Assembly (NCBI GenBank): GCA_010093485.1
Contig: MU001503.1
Coordinates: 566,224-630,223 of the forward strand
DNA length: 64,000 nt
Origin: Karstenula rhodostoma CBS 690.94
Taxonomy: Eukaryota > Ascomycota > Dothideomycetes > Pleosporales > Didymosphaeriaceae
Direction: 5' to 3'
This document shows, piece by piece, positions 46,192 to 56,800 of the stretch. The notes beneath the pieces are model-generated. The model saw only the letters and a list, made by a program, of their open reading frames with translations. It was not told the origin of the DNA and did no database searches. The position numbers and the translations under genes are program-made. Positions within the stretch are counted from its first letter, which is position 1. Each line of letters begins with the position of its first letter.

Positions 46192-48161
46192 TCAAGGATC
46201 AACAAGATATTCAGAAAGATCCAGACAGTTGGCCATCACAGAGACTTCAGCGCGCCTCCGTTGAGAGTCCCGGTGCAAATTACCGCAGGCATGGCGAAAT
46301 GAACGTACCACTTCACTTTGAGTCTTCTCTACCATTCGACCGAGCATTCTCAAGCCATCCTCTACTAATTTGTCATCCGACGATATCTCGTCGCTATGAG
46401 GGTTCTGGAGACAATTAAAAGTCAAGAGCATTATGGCCGTCATGTGAGTGCAGCCCGTCGTCCTATTTTGCCGATTAGCACGATCCAGGGATGGTCAATA
46501 TAGATCACACAAGAGACAAGCTGATTCAGATCAGCGATGTGCATGTGGCGACTTACCAAAAGCTCCATCGATCCTGCATGGGTAAAGACCCAAGCAGAAC
46601 GGCCAAGTGTCGCGCTTCTTTCACTACCGTTTCCCACTGTGGCGGCAGTGCTGGTATCGCGTACTTGCGCATACTGTCTACCCACCGGGCATTCCAGGAA
46701 TTTGCTTGATTCAGGAGCGTTGTGCACGCCAAACTGGTCGAATGCAACACTGCAAATAACGGGAGCACGCTTGGAGAGACCGTATTCAAGGCCATGCAGG
46801 TGCTGAACTCGAAAGGTATGGATGCCTTCCACGCTTCAAGAGCGCAAGAGACACTCTCCAACGCATGAGATCGCTCCTCGTCGCTGCGTTTTAGAGAACG
46901 CGTGGAGTACAAATAGTCGTACACGCCTCCTTCTATGACAGCCAGCTGAATGCGAGTTAAGAAGTAGTTCATCTCGACCGTTCCGTCCATGGTGGTGATA
47001 ATGCCAGGAACCATGTTCGTGTCATCGAAACACGCGTTATTGATCTGGTAGTCGAAGCTCCCAGACGAGGGCAGGTCGAGGTCTATATCGTCGTCCAGTT
47101 GGATCGACGGCTGTTTCGAGCGCATGCTAAGGTCCTTATCGAGAATGTACGCGATCCAGAAGACATGAGCGCGTTGTCTCGCGGTGGTTGCGTCCAAATG
47201 TTCAGATGCGGCGCGATCATGGAGGCGGATCTTGTGGGCGAGACGCATCGTTGTAGCAATCAAGATAAGTGGCTGCGTGAGCTCTGGCGTGGCTTGAAGG
47301 AGAAATACCATCCCTATCAGAACCTGGATGTTGAGCAGCTGAGTATTTCCCAGCACAACAGCCGAGAGCACTGACTCCACTTTATTGAGATACTGAACTG
47401 ATAGGTGGGTATTGCTACTTCCAACCAGGCCATTTCGATGTGCAAGCGCTAGCACTACGTTGATCGCGGCCCATTCTACTGGATCCTGTTGTGCGTGTGA
47501 AAGATTGTAAAATTGATGAATCATACGCAGAAGAGTGTTGGCATGGAATAGCGGTAGTGCCGCGTTAAACCTCTCGAGGAAAATCTCGACGATAGGCAGG
47601 ACATACTCTAGAGGAGGAATCGGCATTGACACCGGGTTCTTTTGATTGTTACTTGAGTCCCTGCTCACAATGGGCGCAGGGACCACACGTACGTTATTGG
47701 TAACGTCTGTTGTGAGAGTGCCCGAGTTTACCCTGTACCTACTAGAGCCGTTGCTTGCCGCTGCTATTGGTAGCGACGTGATGCTCCATGGCGTCTCTTC
47801 GCTCTGCTGTGCTTGGGTCTGAGCCTGAGTCTCGTGATGCTCAGCGATTCTCACACGCTCACTAAGCTGCTCAACCAACGTTTCTAGGTGCCGCAATCGA
47901 TCCTGGTCGTTGTTTTCGCCAAGTTGTTGTCGCTTCTTCTGACCAGACTTGCGACTTGGTGCCTTGTAGGTGCAATCTGCCATATAAGTGATACAGTGCA
48001 AACAACGAGGCTTCGACCTGTCACATTTCATTCTCCGTTGATAGCAGAAGTCACAGGACTATACATTCGTGAAGTTTTAGCAGATAGATCATGGAGAGTT
48101 GACAAAGGGATTGGAATAGTGGCGCACACACCTTTCTTGGAGTCTTTGAAATATCCGCCAT
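46192..48161 (-). CDS. Zn2Cys6 fungal-type transcription factor
   Basis: 600-residue predicted nuclear regulator. A 10-codon first exon (48161-48132, MADISKTPRK) joins across a 73-nt intron (48059-48131) to the zinc cluster with Cys12, 15, 22, 29, 32 and 39. A basic linker (SRKSGQKKRQQ) and a leucine-spaced coiled coil (LRHLETLVEQLSERVRIAE) follow, then the fungal regulatory domain with FWIAYILDKDLSMR and LDDDIDLDLP. A last intron (46463-46556, GTAAGT...ATAG) leads to a 90-codon terminal exon that restores the conserved CTHM...LQNPHS end seen in such regulators. Exon lengths 30, 1502 and 271 close exactly. It may control the adjacent dehydrogenase, by position only. Confidence 0.88.
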
Positions 48162-48892
48162 GGCCCAGGAATAATCGATGAAGTCGATCAAAGAAGACTA
48201 TAGGAATTATTGGACAATGGTAGTTTTACCTTAGGGTAGACCTTGGACCACAAGCGTTATTGGCGCTTCCGCGGAAGCTCGCTGACAAATGGCGACCAGC
48301 TTGAGCCCCTGGAAACCAAGCAAACGCAGCCACCATGGCACGCCCACAAAGACAGAGGCCTAAGGCATGTGTACCGGACTGGGGCGATTCCGAGTGGAAG
48401 CCCGAGCAGGGCAGAAATGTATACCGTAAAGCTAGTTCACAAGACGCGAGGACTTAGGCGGCTATAAACCCAGCAAAGCGCTTTGAATAACGATTATTTG
48501 ACGTATATGCAGATCTACAAAAGCACGCAATAGATACGACAAGTCTCACATATGAATGGGATGCAACAGTTCAGATCAAGGGACGTATATACACTAGCCC
48601 ACGCTATCTAGCTACCATCTCCCCATTAACAAGACAACGCCAACGCTGCTTCATGCTCATGCAATAAACCTGGTAGCTGAAAAAGGTATTATACAAGAAG
48701 CGAAGTTCGTGCAAAAGACAGACAGGATAAGAGAGCGACGCGATATAAGATAGGTCGGGGTTATGTTGAGATGTGGCGAAGCCACAAGAGCGACGCGCAT
48801 GCAAATGCAGATGCTAGGCTAGTAGTGCAAGACAGACAACCAAAAGAAACACACACGCTTCGATGCTTCGTGGAATGCGTTGTGGAGGGAGA
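48162..48892. other. intergenic, 731 bp
   Basis: Between the start of the regulator gene (minus) and the 3' end of the reductase gene (minus). No coding signal or repeat recognised. Confidence 0.5.
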
Positions 48893-50755
48893 TTAGTAGG
48901 AGAACGCTTCTTCGATATAGTCCACGCATCCTTCTGTCGTGAATGGCCTCACTGACGCCCTGACAGTGTCGGACAACCCGCCACTCCCACAGCATGTAAC
49001 CGCCATCGCGCCCTCACGATGTGCCATCTCTTCCCCAATCAGCGTTTTCCAGCTCGGCCGCCCAGCAAACAGTTTAACGCTCTCTGAGCTGCCCGACTCG
49101 ATGCGGCCTTTGGGCTTCGTGATGAACAGTTTGATGCGCAGGTGCTTCTTGCGGCTGGGCATGCGTAGAATCTCGTCCATCCACGGACGGATCCACTCCA
49201 GACTCTCGGAGTCGGGTATCGACCACACGAGCAGGATGCGGCGCGTGGCGGTGGTACCAGCGTGTGCACCAGCAAGGAGGTGCTTGACGTACATGACCTG
49301 GTGCGTGATGCCGACACCGCCAGCGATCAGGAGACAGGTGCCGTACGAGTCAAGGCTGTGATGTCCGCCGTAGGGGCCCTCAATGAAACCCCATGCGTCA
49401 AAGGATTTGTTGGGCTGTTCGCAGGCTTTTTCGTAGATTGTGCGGGTAAAGCCTGTACGGGCGCGGCAGATCAAGCTGATCTGCTTTGTGCGTTGGATGG
49501 CGTGGGGTGAGGTGGGTGAGATGCCGCCCTCGAGCTGCGAGAGGGAGCGTTCTTTGTGCTCTTTGGACGAGGGAGACGGTGGGTACGCCCAGGCGACGGA
49601 GAAGGGATGCGAGTGAGGTCCCATAATCCGGGGAATGTACAAGTGCACGTTGCAGCCAGGCTTAGGAGTCCACTCCCGTGCAAGCTTGATGGTGACTCGA
49701 CAAGCCTCTCCAGGCATAGCCTCAACGTGCACTTGGCAGCCTTTCCGTCCGAAGTTGTAGTAGATTGCCCATGTGAAACGAGCTACCCACTCAAAGATGT
49801 AGAACGCGAAGATCATGTACATCCAAGGAAGTTGGGGTAAACCGTGCCTGGCTAGATGCTCCCACAGACCAACAAAGGATATCAGGACCATGATGCGATG
49901 GATACCCAAGAATGTGTCGTAGAAGGCGTGTCGGAAAGGCGACCAGGCTTGGATGCCGAGGAATGCGAAAGCGCAGGTCGCGAGCATGCCATAGGTGTAG
50001 GAAGCCTCGTCGCGCAGACCGGCAGCTACGGCAGCAGCACCGTCGCCTTCGAGCGTGTTGCTGAGCCAGCATGCAGTGTGCACAATGGCCTCGGCGATGG
50101 TGATGCGAGCAGCCCAGCGATGGAACAGGTTGAAGTCGTCGTACGAGACCTGGAGAATGGAGATAAGGGGGTTGTTGCGGAGGGCGAAGAGGACGGTCGG
50201 GATGAGGTTGAGTGCCGCAAGCGTTCCGCTACGACCTCGAAGAGCAGCCGCAACAGACATGCGCTCCTTGCTCCAGTCCAGACAAAGGCACCAAGCGACG
50301 TTCAAGGCGGCATAGACAACAATTATCGCAAAGTGCCAGCGTCCTGGCAGGGTGCCGTTGTCGATGGCCGCGGAGATTTGAAAGGTGGCGTTGTGCTTCT
50401 TCTTGTGCAGTGGTGCCATGAGGACATGTCGATTGAGCCATGGCCACCATTGCGACCTGTTGTGCTTCCAGTACTCTTGTCTTTCGGGGTTGCTCATGAC
50501 AGTCAAGTGCCGCGCGTGCTTGTAGAACATGTTAGAAAATCGCAACACTAGCAAGCTGAAGACGCAGAAACCCAGAATAACCGCAAAGGTGTGGACCCAG
50601 AGGAAGTTACCATCTTGCTCCACACCAGTGAGGCCCCATGAGTATTTCAGTGCATCGTAGCCATTGGCATCCCAGCCGTCGAGGAAGTGGCGGCGCGAGA
50701 GTTTGGTGTCGGGGGACGGGAGCTCCACCCGCCTGGGGTAGAGGTTGGGGGACAT
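48893..50755 (-). CDS. ferric-chelate reductase / NADPH oxidase-like membrane protein
   Basis: 620 residues, intronless. An N-terminal segment with one hydrophobic helix (FAVILGFCVFSLLVL) precedes a ferric-reductase-like transmembrane core. Four histidines in two pairs 14 apart (HRWAARITIAEAIVH and HRIMVLISFVGLWEH) would hold two hemes. The cytosolic part has the FAD-binding HPFSV and the NADPH loop LLIAGGVGIT, ending in CCGSGGLSD and a C-terminal aromatic. This matches FRE-type metalloreductases that move electrons across the plasma membrane for iron or copper uptake; substrate not determinable. The ATG at 50755 (MSPNLYPRRVEL) was chosen; the frame is open a little further without ATG. No classical signal peptide is seen. 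Confidence 0.9.
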   Translation of the reverse strand: MSPNLYPRRVELPSPDTKLSRRHFLDGWDANGYDALKYSWGLTGVEQDGNFLWVHTFAVILGFCVFSLLVLRFSNMFYKHARHLTVMSNPERQEYWKHNRSQWWPWLNRHVLMAPLHKKKHNATFQISAAIDNGTLPGRWHFAIIVVYAALNVAWCLCLDWSKERMSVAAALRGRSGTLAALNLIPTVLFALRNNPLISILQVSYDDFNLFHRWAARITIAEAIVHTACWLSNTLEGDGAAAVAAGLRDEASYTYGMLATCAFAFLGIQAWSPFRHAFYDTFLGIHRIMVLISFVGLWEHLARHGLPQLPWMYMIFAFYIFEWVARFTWAIYYNFGRKGCQVHVEAMPGEACRVTIKLAREWTPKPGCNVHLYIPRIMGPHSHPFSVAWAYPPSPSSKEHKERSLSQLEGGISPTSPHAIQRTKQISLICRARTGFTRTIYEKACEQPNKSFDAWGFIEGPYGGHHSLDSYGTCLLIAGGVGITHQVMYVKHLLAGAHAGTTATRRILLVWSIPDSESLEWIRPWMDEILRMPSRKKHLRIKLFITKPKGRIESGSSESVKLFAGRPSWKTLIGEEMAHREGAMAVTCCGSGGLSDTVRASVRPFTTEGCVDYIEEAFSY

Positions 50756-51663
50756 GTGTAGATTTTTGTGTGTTTCAGCAGTAATGCGCAAGGGAGTGCG
50801 CCCGTGGTTGACCTCGTTGGCGAGTCTCGGCAGCGCAGGGTATTTCTTCTAACCAAGACGCCCGCTTCTTAGTAGAAAGTCCAGTCGACGTTGCTCTGTT
50901 TGCGCGTTGCGATGAAGGATGTTGACGTGAAGCACAACCGGGTGCTGTCTTGGAATGCGAAAAGTCTTGAAGGGGATGTTCGGCGCGTGCGCTGCGGAGT
51001 CGCCACTATTTATTGGAGCGACGAGGAATGTACACAATGCGGAGAAAGCAAAGCAATTGTGTCGTCACCTGCAATGCATGACAATAGAATCTTTGAATAG
51101 CGTGGCGCGGGGTCAAGTCGATATCACAGCGGATTCAAGTGAAGTGAAGGTGTATTGTGCACGGCACAATGTCGGTGAAAGATTGGGGTGAATATCGAGG
51201 GCGGGCAGATGGGCCGGCGAGTTGCGAGTGGCTGTCGAGTCTATGAATGAAGGTCGGGCCGGTCTAGGTGGTGAGCTTTTCCGGGCGAGAAGATGAGGTC
51301 GCGAGATATCGAGGAACGAGGGAGTGCTCAAACAGGGTCAGATGATTTCGAAGTCGCAAAAGCCAGTGAAGAGAGACCAAATGCAGGCGAGGGCAAGTTG
51401 TCGAAACGAGTGAACAACAGTTGGGCCCCGAGAAACGAACGTGGGAAGGGGAAAAAACCTCCGTGTAGCAGTGCGCGCGCAGTCGAGGTGAAGGAGAGGA
51501 CGAGGGCGCATAATAGCTGGGCCCAGCGGGCTGGCCGGCAGCCAATGACTCGGCGGCATGGCCCGGTGGAACGAAACGCGTGAAACGGGGAGCCCGCAAG
51601 CCAGTCAACGGCACGCTATCGAGGGCTGCTACGCCACCGCGGCCCCTTGGTACGCACCGTGCA

Positions 51664-51704
51664 GATGCCAGATGCCAGATGCCAGATGCCAGAAGCCAGA
51701 TGCC
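51664..51704 (+). repeat. heptamer tandem repeat (GATGCCA), about six units
   Basis: Four perfect GATGCCA units (51664-51691), one GAAGCCA, then GATGCC. Related GGCAGGT repeats continue at about 51723-51750. Confidence 0.9.
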
Positions 51705-51880
51705 GTAGTGGAGCGGCGTGGCGGTGGCAGGTGGCAGGTGGCAAGAGGCAGTTGAACAGCGCAGCCGATGGCCGTTTCGACGCACTCCGGACGGGCCTTG
51801 GAACGCACGGCAGCCATCGTCTGTCTTTCTGCCTGCGTGCCTGCGTGCCTGCCTGTCTGCCCTCAGCAGAGCTGCTCTTT

Positions 51881-51960
51881 CCCTCTGCTGGTCGCGCCTT
51901 CCTCCCTCTGCTGGTCGCGCCTTCTTCCCTCTGCTGGCCGCGCCTTCCTCGCTCCGCTGG
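51881..51960 (+). repeat. 23-bp minisatellite, three copies plus a partial
   Basis: Unit CCCTCTGCTGGTCGCGCC plus TTCCT at 51881-51903, 51904-51926 and 51927-51949, with one or two changes per copy, then a truncated variant. 23 bp is not a multiple of three, so the array does not encode a protein repeat. Confidence 0.9.
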
Positions 51961-53199
51961 ACCTCGCGAAGCAGGCGCCCGCTACACCAGCTGCACCAGC
52001 GCTCCTCCTCATGCACCCACCAGCGCTCCTCTTGCACCACCTCTCTCCACCAGCTCGCGAGACCTCGTCCCATCTGAAACAATGTCGCAAATGACGTCCC
52101 CCAGCCCGCTCCTCCGGCACACCACACTCCGGAAAGAGCCTGCTAAGCGACACAAATCCCCGACTCCGATCATCTTCCTGCCAGCTCCACGCCGTGCCAA
52201 GCACAGTACGGAATAACCAAGCCGCAGCGCTTCCTGCTGCAATCTCCTCCAGCGCCGCCCACTGTGCGACAATTTGCCGCCTATCACATGCAACCGCCGC
52301 TACGATAAGCTTAAAACCAGGCTCTTATCGCTGCCCACGGAGGAATAACACCAGGGCATGGCCTGAGAGCCTCCACAGGCTCACCACCAGCTTGCAGCCG
52401 AGATACCTGGCAAATCTCGCATCTGAGTTCCTCGCATGTTAGCTTCATGAGGGATCCCGCCTGTCCAACCTGAAGCCCGGCCCAGCGTTTATGCAGCGCC
52501 CGCACTCCAAAGCATGCATCTGGCCACGCTCACCTCCGCCAGCGCCAGCCCATGCGCGTAGGCCAGCGAATATCGCGCCATCATCGTGAATTGTCTCGAC
52601 ACTCGGACCGTACGTCTGAAGAAGCAGAGCCCCTGTGATCAAGCGCCAGATCATCCTGGGAATCGTGGGCGAACCTACCGACACCAGCCACATTGAGCGC
52701 TGGGTCCCAAGATGAAATAATCATGCGCTCGCTGAACGCCCTCAAACTTCAAAGTACAACCCAAGCCTAGCGGATCGGACCAAGGTGAGATTCTCAGTCG
52801 ATGATCACCATCGTCTATATACGTCTCGCACCTCGTTCCATTGTTGCCATCAGGCGCTCAACACCACAGCCCCGCATCCATATCCGTGTCTTTCCACTAC
52901 ATACCTGTCAAGACTCCGCTGGAGGTCACTATCGTTTCATATATCCGATTCCGCACCCCTGCTCATCCACCTCGATTTTACGATGCATCCAAGCGCCCGG
53001 CATGACTCTGACACGTGCGAACCACAACACATAGATTTGTGGCCCGCACCGAAAATAAAGCCCACAGCGCTCTCTCCCGTCCTGCCTGTCTCATCAAGGT
53101 TAGCCTCAAGCCCTCAGATCCCACCCACTAGAAACTTTCCAGCAACCAATACGTTTGAAACGCTCGGCGTGAACGCATGAACCCAAGAGCTTTTGACAG

Positions 53200-53541
53200 C
53201 CCCCACTCTCTTCGTTTGAAATGCTTGATTTCAAAACGAAACAATGGGAACTTCCGCTTGAATTGCGATAGTTTCTCGGGGACAGTGCCTTCGAACCTCC
53301 ACTGTATTTGCTGGACGAGCAATGCCCTACATTCGAGGAACATTGCAACCGGTACCTCTTACCTCTCGCAGAGAATGCACGTGCACGTGCACGTGCTTGT
53401 CCCGTCGCGAGCGCATGGTGCACAGTTCTAGAACAAACGCCTAAGCACGAACCGTCCTCTTTCAGTTATGAGCCCTGTTTATCCGATATGATTTTTCCCA
53501 GGGTCATTGAACTTCAATGGAACCGCGATGAACCGCGATGA
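53200..53541 (+). other. degenerate open frame with an in-frame amber codon
   Basis: A frame following a possible acceptor (TTTTGACAG, ending 53199) reads EMLDFKTKQWELPLELR, then TAG (53269-53271), then continues open for 89 codons (starting FLGDSAFEPPLYLLDEQ) to TGA at 53541. The ELPLELR core recalls the start of F-box-like fungal domains, but this is too short to assign. Possibly a gene remnant. Confidence 0.25.
53377..53396 (+). repeat. (GCACGT)3 alternating purine-pyrimidine repeat
   Basis: A 20-bp GCACGT array containing overlapping palindromic CACGTG words. Confidence 0.8.
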
Positions 53542-53550
53542 ACCGCGATG
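53521..53550 (+). repeat. 10-bp tandem repeat (AACCGCGATG)3
   Basis: Three perfect consecutive copies of AACCGCGATG. Confidence 0.95.
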
Positions 53551-53856
53551 CTTCCAGAACGGATCAACACCACGCTTTCCGATGTACACCAAGGATGCAT
53601 AGAAGAGAGTTGACTCCAGAGTTTAATCCCACAAACCTAGCTTGCACACGCATTCGCCGTTATTGACGCTTGTGCTGCTGCTTGAACGACCCTTCCTGCA
53701 CGGCATAACTCGAGCGGTAGCATGTGCCATGCACAGGAGATAATCGCTTTCACACAAAGTGAACCAAAAACCTTTCGCTATGTCGTAAAAACTCATGTAA
53801 AAATGCCGTAGAGCTGACTATGACTTTTATCGTTTAACATCCCATATGATCATAAA

Positions 53857-56800
53857 CTAGTTTAACCTCCCTATCGAACCGGGCCCCGACCCTGCAAAAT
53901 TCATCATCATGGCCGCTTCCTGCTTCCACTCGGTCTCTGCCTCGCTATCTGTAGAGTCGCGACTCGCGTTCGCGACCCTCAAGCCGCCTCTCTGCTGTTG
54001 CGGCCCCTCGTGCTCTTCGCCACCCAAGGGCCAGTTCGAGCTGCCGTCGTCAACACCGTGGTATTGCAGTGGCTGGGATGGCTGCTGCTCTTGGTAGTTC
54101 AGGTATGGTTTCATGCCGTACTGGGGCTGTGGAGCTTGTTCGGCCGGCGGCCCCGGGCGCAGGACGCTCGGAAGAGGCACGGTAGAAAGCCCCGACGCGC
54201 CGTACTGCCCGTGGTTTGCAACGAATCCGGACCCGTACTGGTCACCGGGCGAGTCGAAGACGCTTGCTGCGTCGACAGAGGAGTAGTGTGCTGGGCCACC
54301 GCCGTCCTGCAGGTGCGGCAGAAACTCTGAATTCTCCTGCTCGGTCGGCGTATCGTCTGCGTGCATCTCTTGGATGCTACCTGTGCCGAGCTCAGGGATG
54401 CTTTCCGGATACCGCTCTCCGGGCATCTCGGATACACCATGTGGGAGAGGTGCACCCAGGCTCATCTGGCGTGGTTGATGTTGCGAGGGGAGTTCCTGTA
54501 CCATACTACCGCCGCCCGTCTGCAGCTGCAGGTTGTTCATTGCAGCAGTCATGCCCAACGTGCTGCTTGCGCGCACGCTGCCCTTCATGCTGCCGGGCCC
54601 GCCACTAGTACTGTGCCGGAAAGTGCTGGTGCTGGGGCGGCCCGGTGGCTCAGCGCTCTCGTAGATGTTGTCCATGCCGCCATCGCGAATGCTGTATTGC
54701 GCGATGGTACGCATCTTGCGCGTGACCCATCCAGCAAGGATCTTGCCGCGCTGTTTCTCGCCGAGACGCGAGCGGTGGAAGTCGCCTTTGATGACAAAGG
54801 CAACGATATCGATGACGAGTTGGTGTTCGTTAAGGATGGCGTTGACGACGACAGGCACCATGGAGGCCAGGAAGTTGCGGCGGAAGATTTCGACGACTAC
54901 AACAACGAGACCGCCTGCTTGGAATACAGCACTATAGTTAATCGTCAGCATCGTTAAGGAAATGTGTTCCTGGCAAAGGGGAGCACTTACCAGCCTCCGG
55001 GCACGATATTCCGGTGGCATCGCTCCACGGACGACTCAATGTCCATCGAAAAGTGATTCAACCCATTGACCTCAAATGTGTCACCTATACTGCCGAGGAC
55101 AAACAAGACTTGCATGTCGACCGGAGCGCCACCAGGTCCGATGGGGCGCGTGACGTTATGTAAGAACCCCAAATCACCCGTCCGGACATACCTTACATTC
55201 GGATCTCCGTCCACTGTCCTGCCGTTGAATCTCTCAGCATCAAGCCGTTCTTTGGACCCATAAAAGCTATGCGCGTTGGCCTCTGATTGCACCCAGATCT
55301 CGCCGTACTCGCCGACGAGAGATAGTGTGTTGGTTTCGGGATTAACGATGGAGATCTGCGTGCTGACAGGGACCATGCCCGAATCCTGAACGAAAAGAGC
55401 GTGTGGTTCTGTATCAGGGTCGACGGGCATGATAAGACCGCGGCGGAGCGCGTTCATCTCGAGGTGCAGCTCGATGGGCTCAATGCACATGTATGAGCGT
55501 GATGCGATCATGGGATTGAGGACGTGCGAGTAGACTGTGTTGATGGCTGTTCTGTCGAGACTTGCTGGGGCGAAATGCATACGCACCCGTTGATCTGCGC
55601 GAGGTTAGTATAATGTTGGACGGCTAGGCTGTTCACTTACAAACGTCGACCCGAGGTCTGGTATCAGTCGCGATCATCAGATTTTTTAGCTCGTGCATAG
55701 CCATAGTTTTGCCAGCACCGTGTGCCATGGCGTGGTCAAGCATTTGGCTTGTTGCATACGCATCCTTGATTTTGTACCGTGAAAGCGTCTGGAACAAGAT
55801 GTTGGGGTTCTGTGCAAAGTCCACAGGTGAGACGAGGTATGTCGGAGCTGCCAGGAAGATACCCATGATGCAGGTATGAATGAAGCCGAGCCCTATCGTA
55901 CTACGAACGCAGCCTAGAACAGGCCTCGTGCTGGTCATTTGGCAGGTTTCTTTCTGGATCTTTCCTAGGGCCATGATGGTGCTGTGACCAAGCTGGACCG
56001 CTATTCGCCTTTGATCGGGTGTCCAGAACGTCCATACGAGTACCGGATACCCTGCTTGGACCCAGGCTGGCTTAATTGTTAAGCCCAGGTCACGACATCC
56101 ACTGGACTGCTTGGTAGGTTTTGTAGTGTTGTAGATATTTGGTAGGTTCACCTTGAGAATGACAGCAGACTGCTTTAGATGTTGCGATACCTGCTTAATC
56201 TTGAGTAGGTGATCCACATCTGTGTTGACGACAATTGCCTTGACTTTGAAGTCGGATATGATGTGGAGCAGCGCTGGAGCATCCTCGTTCAATCTGTTTT
56301 GGTCGATTGGTGCCATCGGTATCGCGATTGCACCAAGGACGAAACAGGCGTGAATGGCGAAGACGAACTCTTCCGAGTGGGTATACATGAGAAGCACATG
56401 GTCACCGGCTGTGATTTTGACCTTGTTCTTCATATATATTGCGACCGCAGCCACTTTTTGGTCGAACTTCTTCCAGTTGACACCCTTTCCTTCCTTTCCT
56501 CTACCGTCAATGGTGCAGTAGGCAAGCTCCTCGGTCTGCCGTGAAACACGCCACTGCATCAGATCGTGGATGTTCGAAAACTGATTGAGCGGTGTTGATG
56601 TGCGATCATCAATGACTACCTCGCGGTGGTCGACACCAGAGTACTGTTTGTCCTGCAGCAAGAGATAGTTCTGTCGCGCCATCGAAGCTTGTGGGGACCA
56701 AATTCCCCCAGCAGGATCATCGCCGAGTGCAATGTTTTGAACAGCTCTCTCTACACCAAACTTGACGTGCACGCAGGGCAACGAGCCGTTGTCGAATTCT

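Larger units (their letters stand above)
50756..53856. other. gene-poor 3.1-kb interval with tandem repeats
   Basis: No convincing gene. Long open frames on both strands here are Arg/Ala/Pro-rich products of GC-rich repeats, mostly without ATG. Small ATG frames (52082-52216, 44 residues; 52983-53180, 65 residues) have no family match. Three separate short tandem repeats and one degenerate frame are listed on their own. Confidence 0.6.

Noticed and set aside
51264..52127. 287-codon open frame on the minus strand
   Set aside because: It begins without an ATG, is Arg/Ala/Trp-rich, and is largely the reverse reading of tandem repeats and GC-rich sequence.
52082..52216. 44-codon ATG frame (MSQMTSPSPLLRH start)
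   Set aside because: Short, Pro/Arg/Ser-biased, no homology signal and no splice context; cannot be supported as a gene.
52983..53180. 65-codon ATG frame that might be a first exon for the degenerate frame at 53200
   Set aside because: The best donor (GTTAGC at 53099) gives the wrong phase for the acceptor at 53199, so the two do not join.
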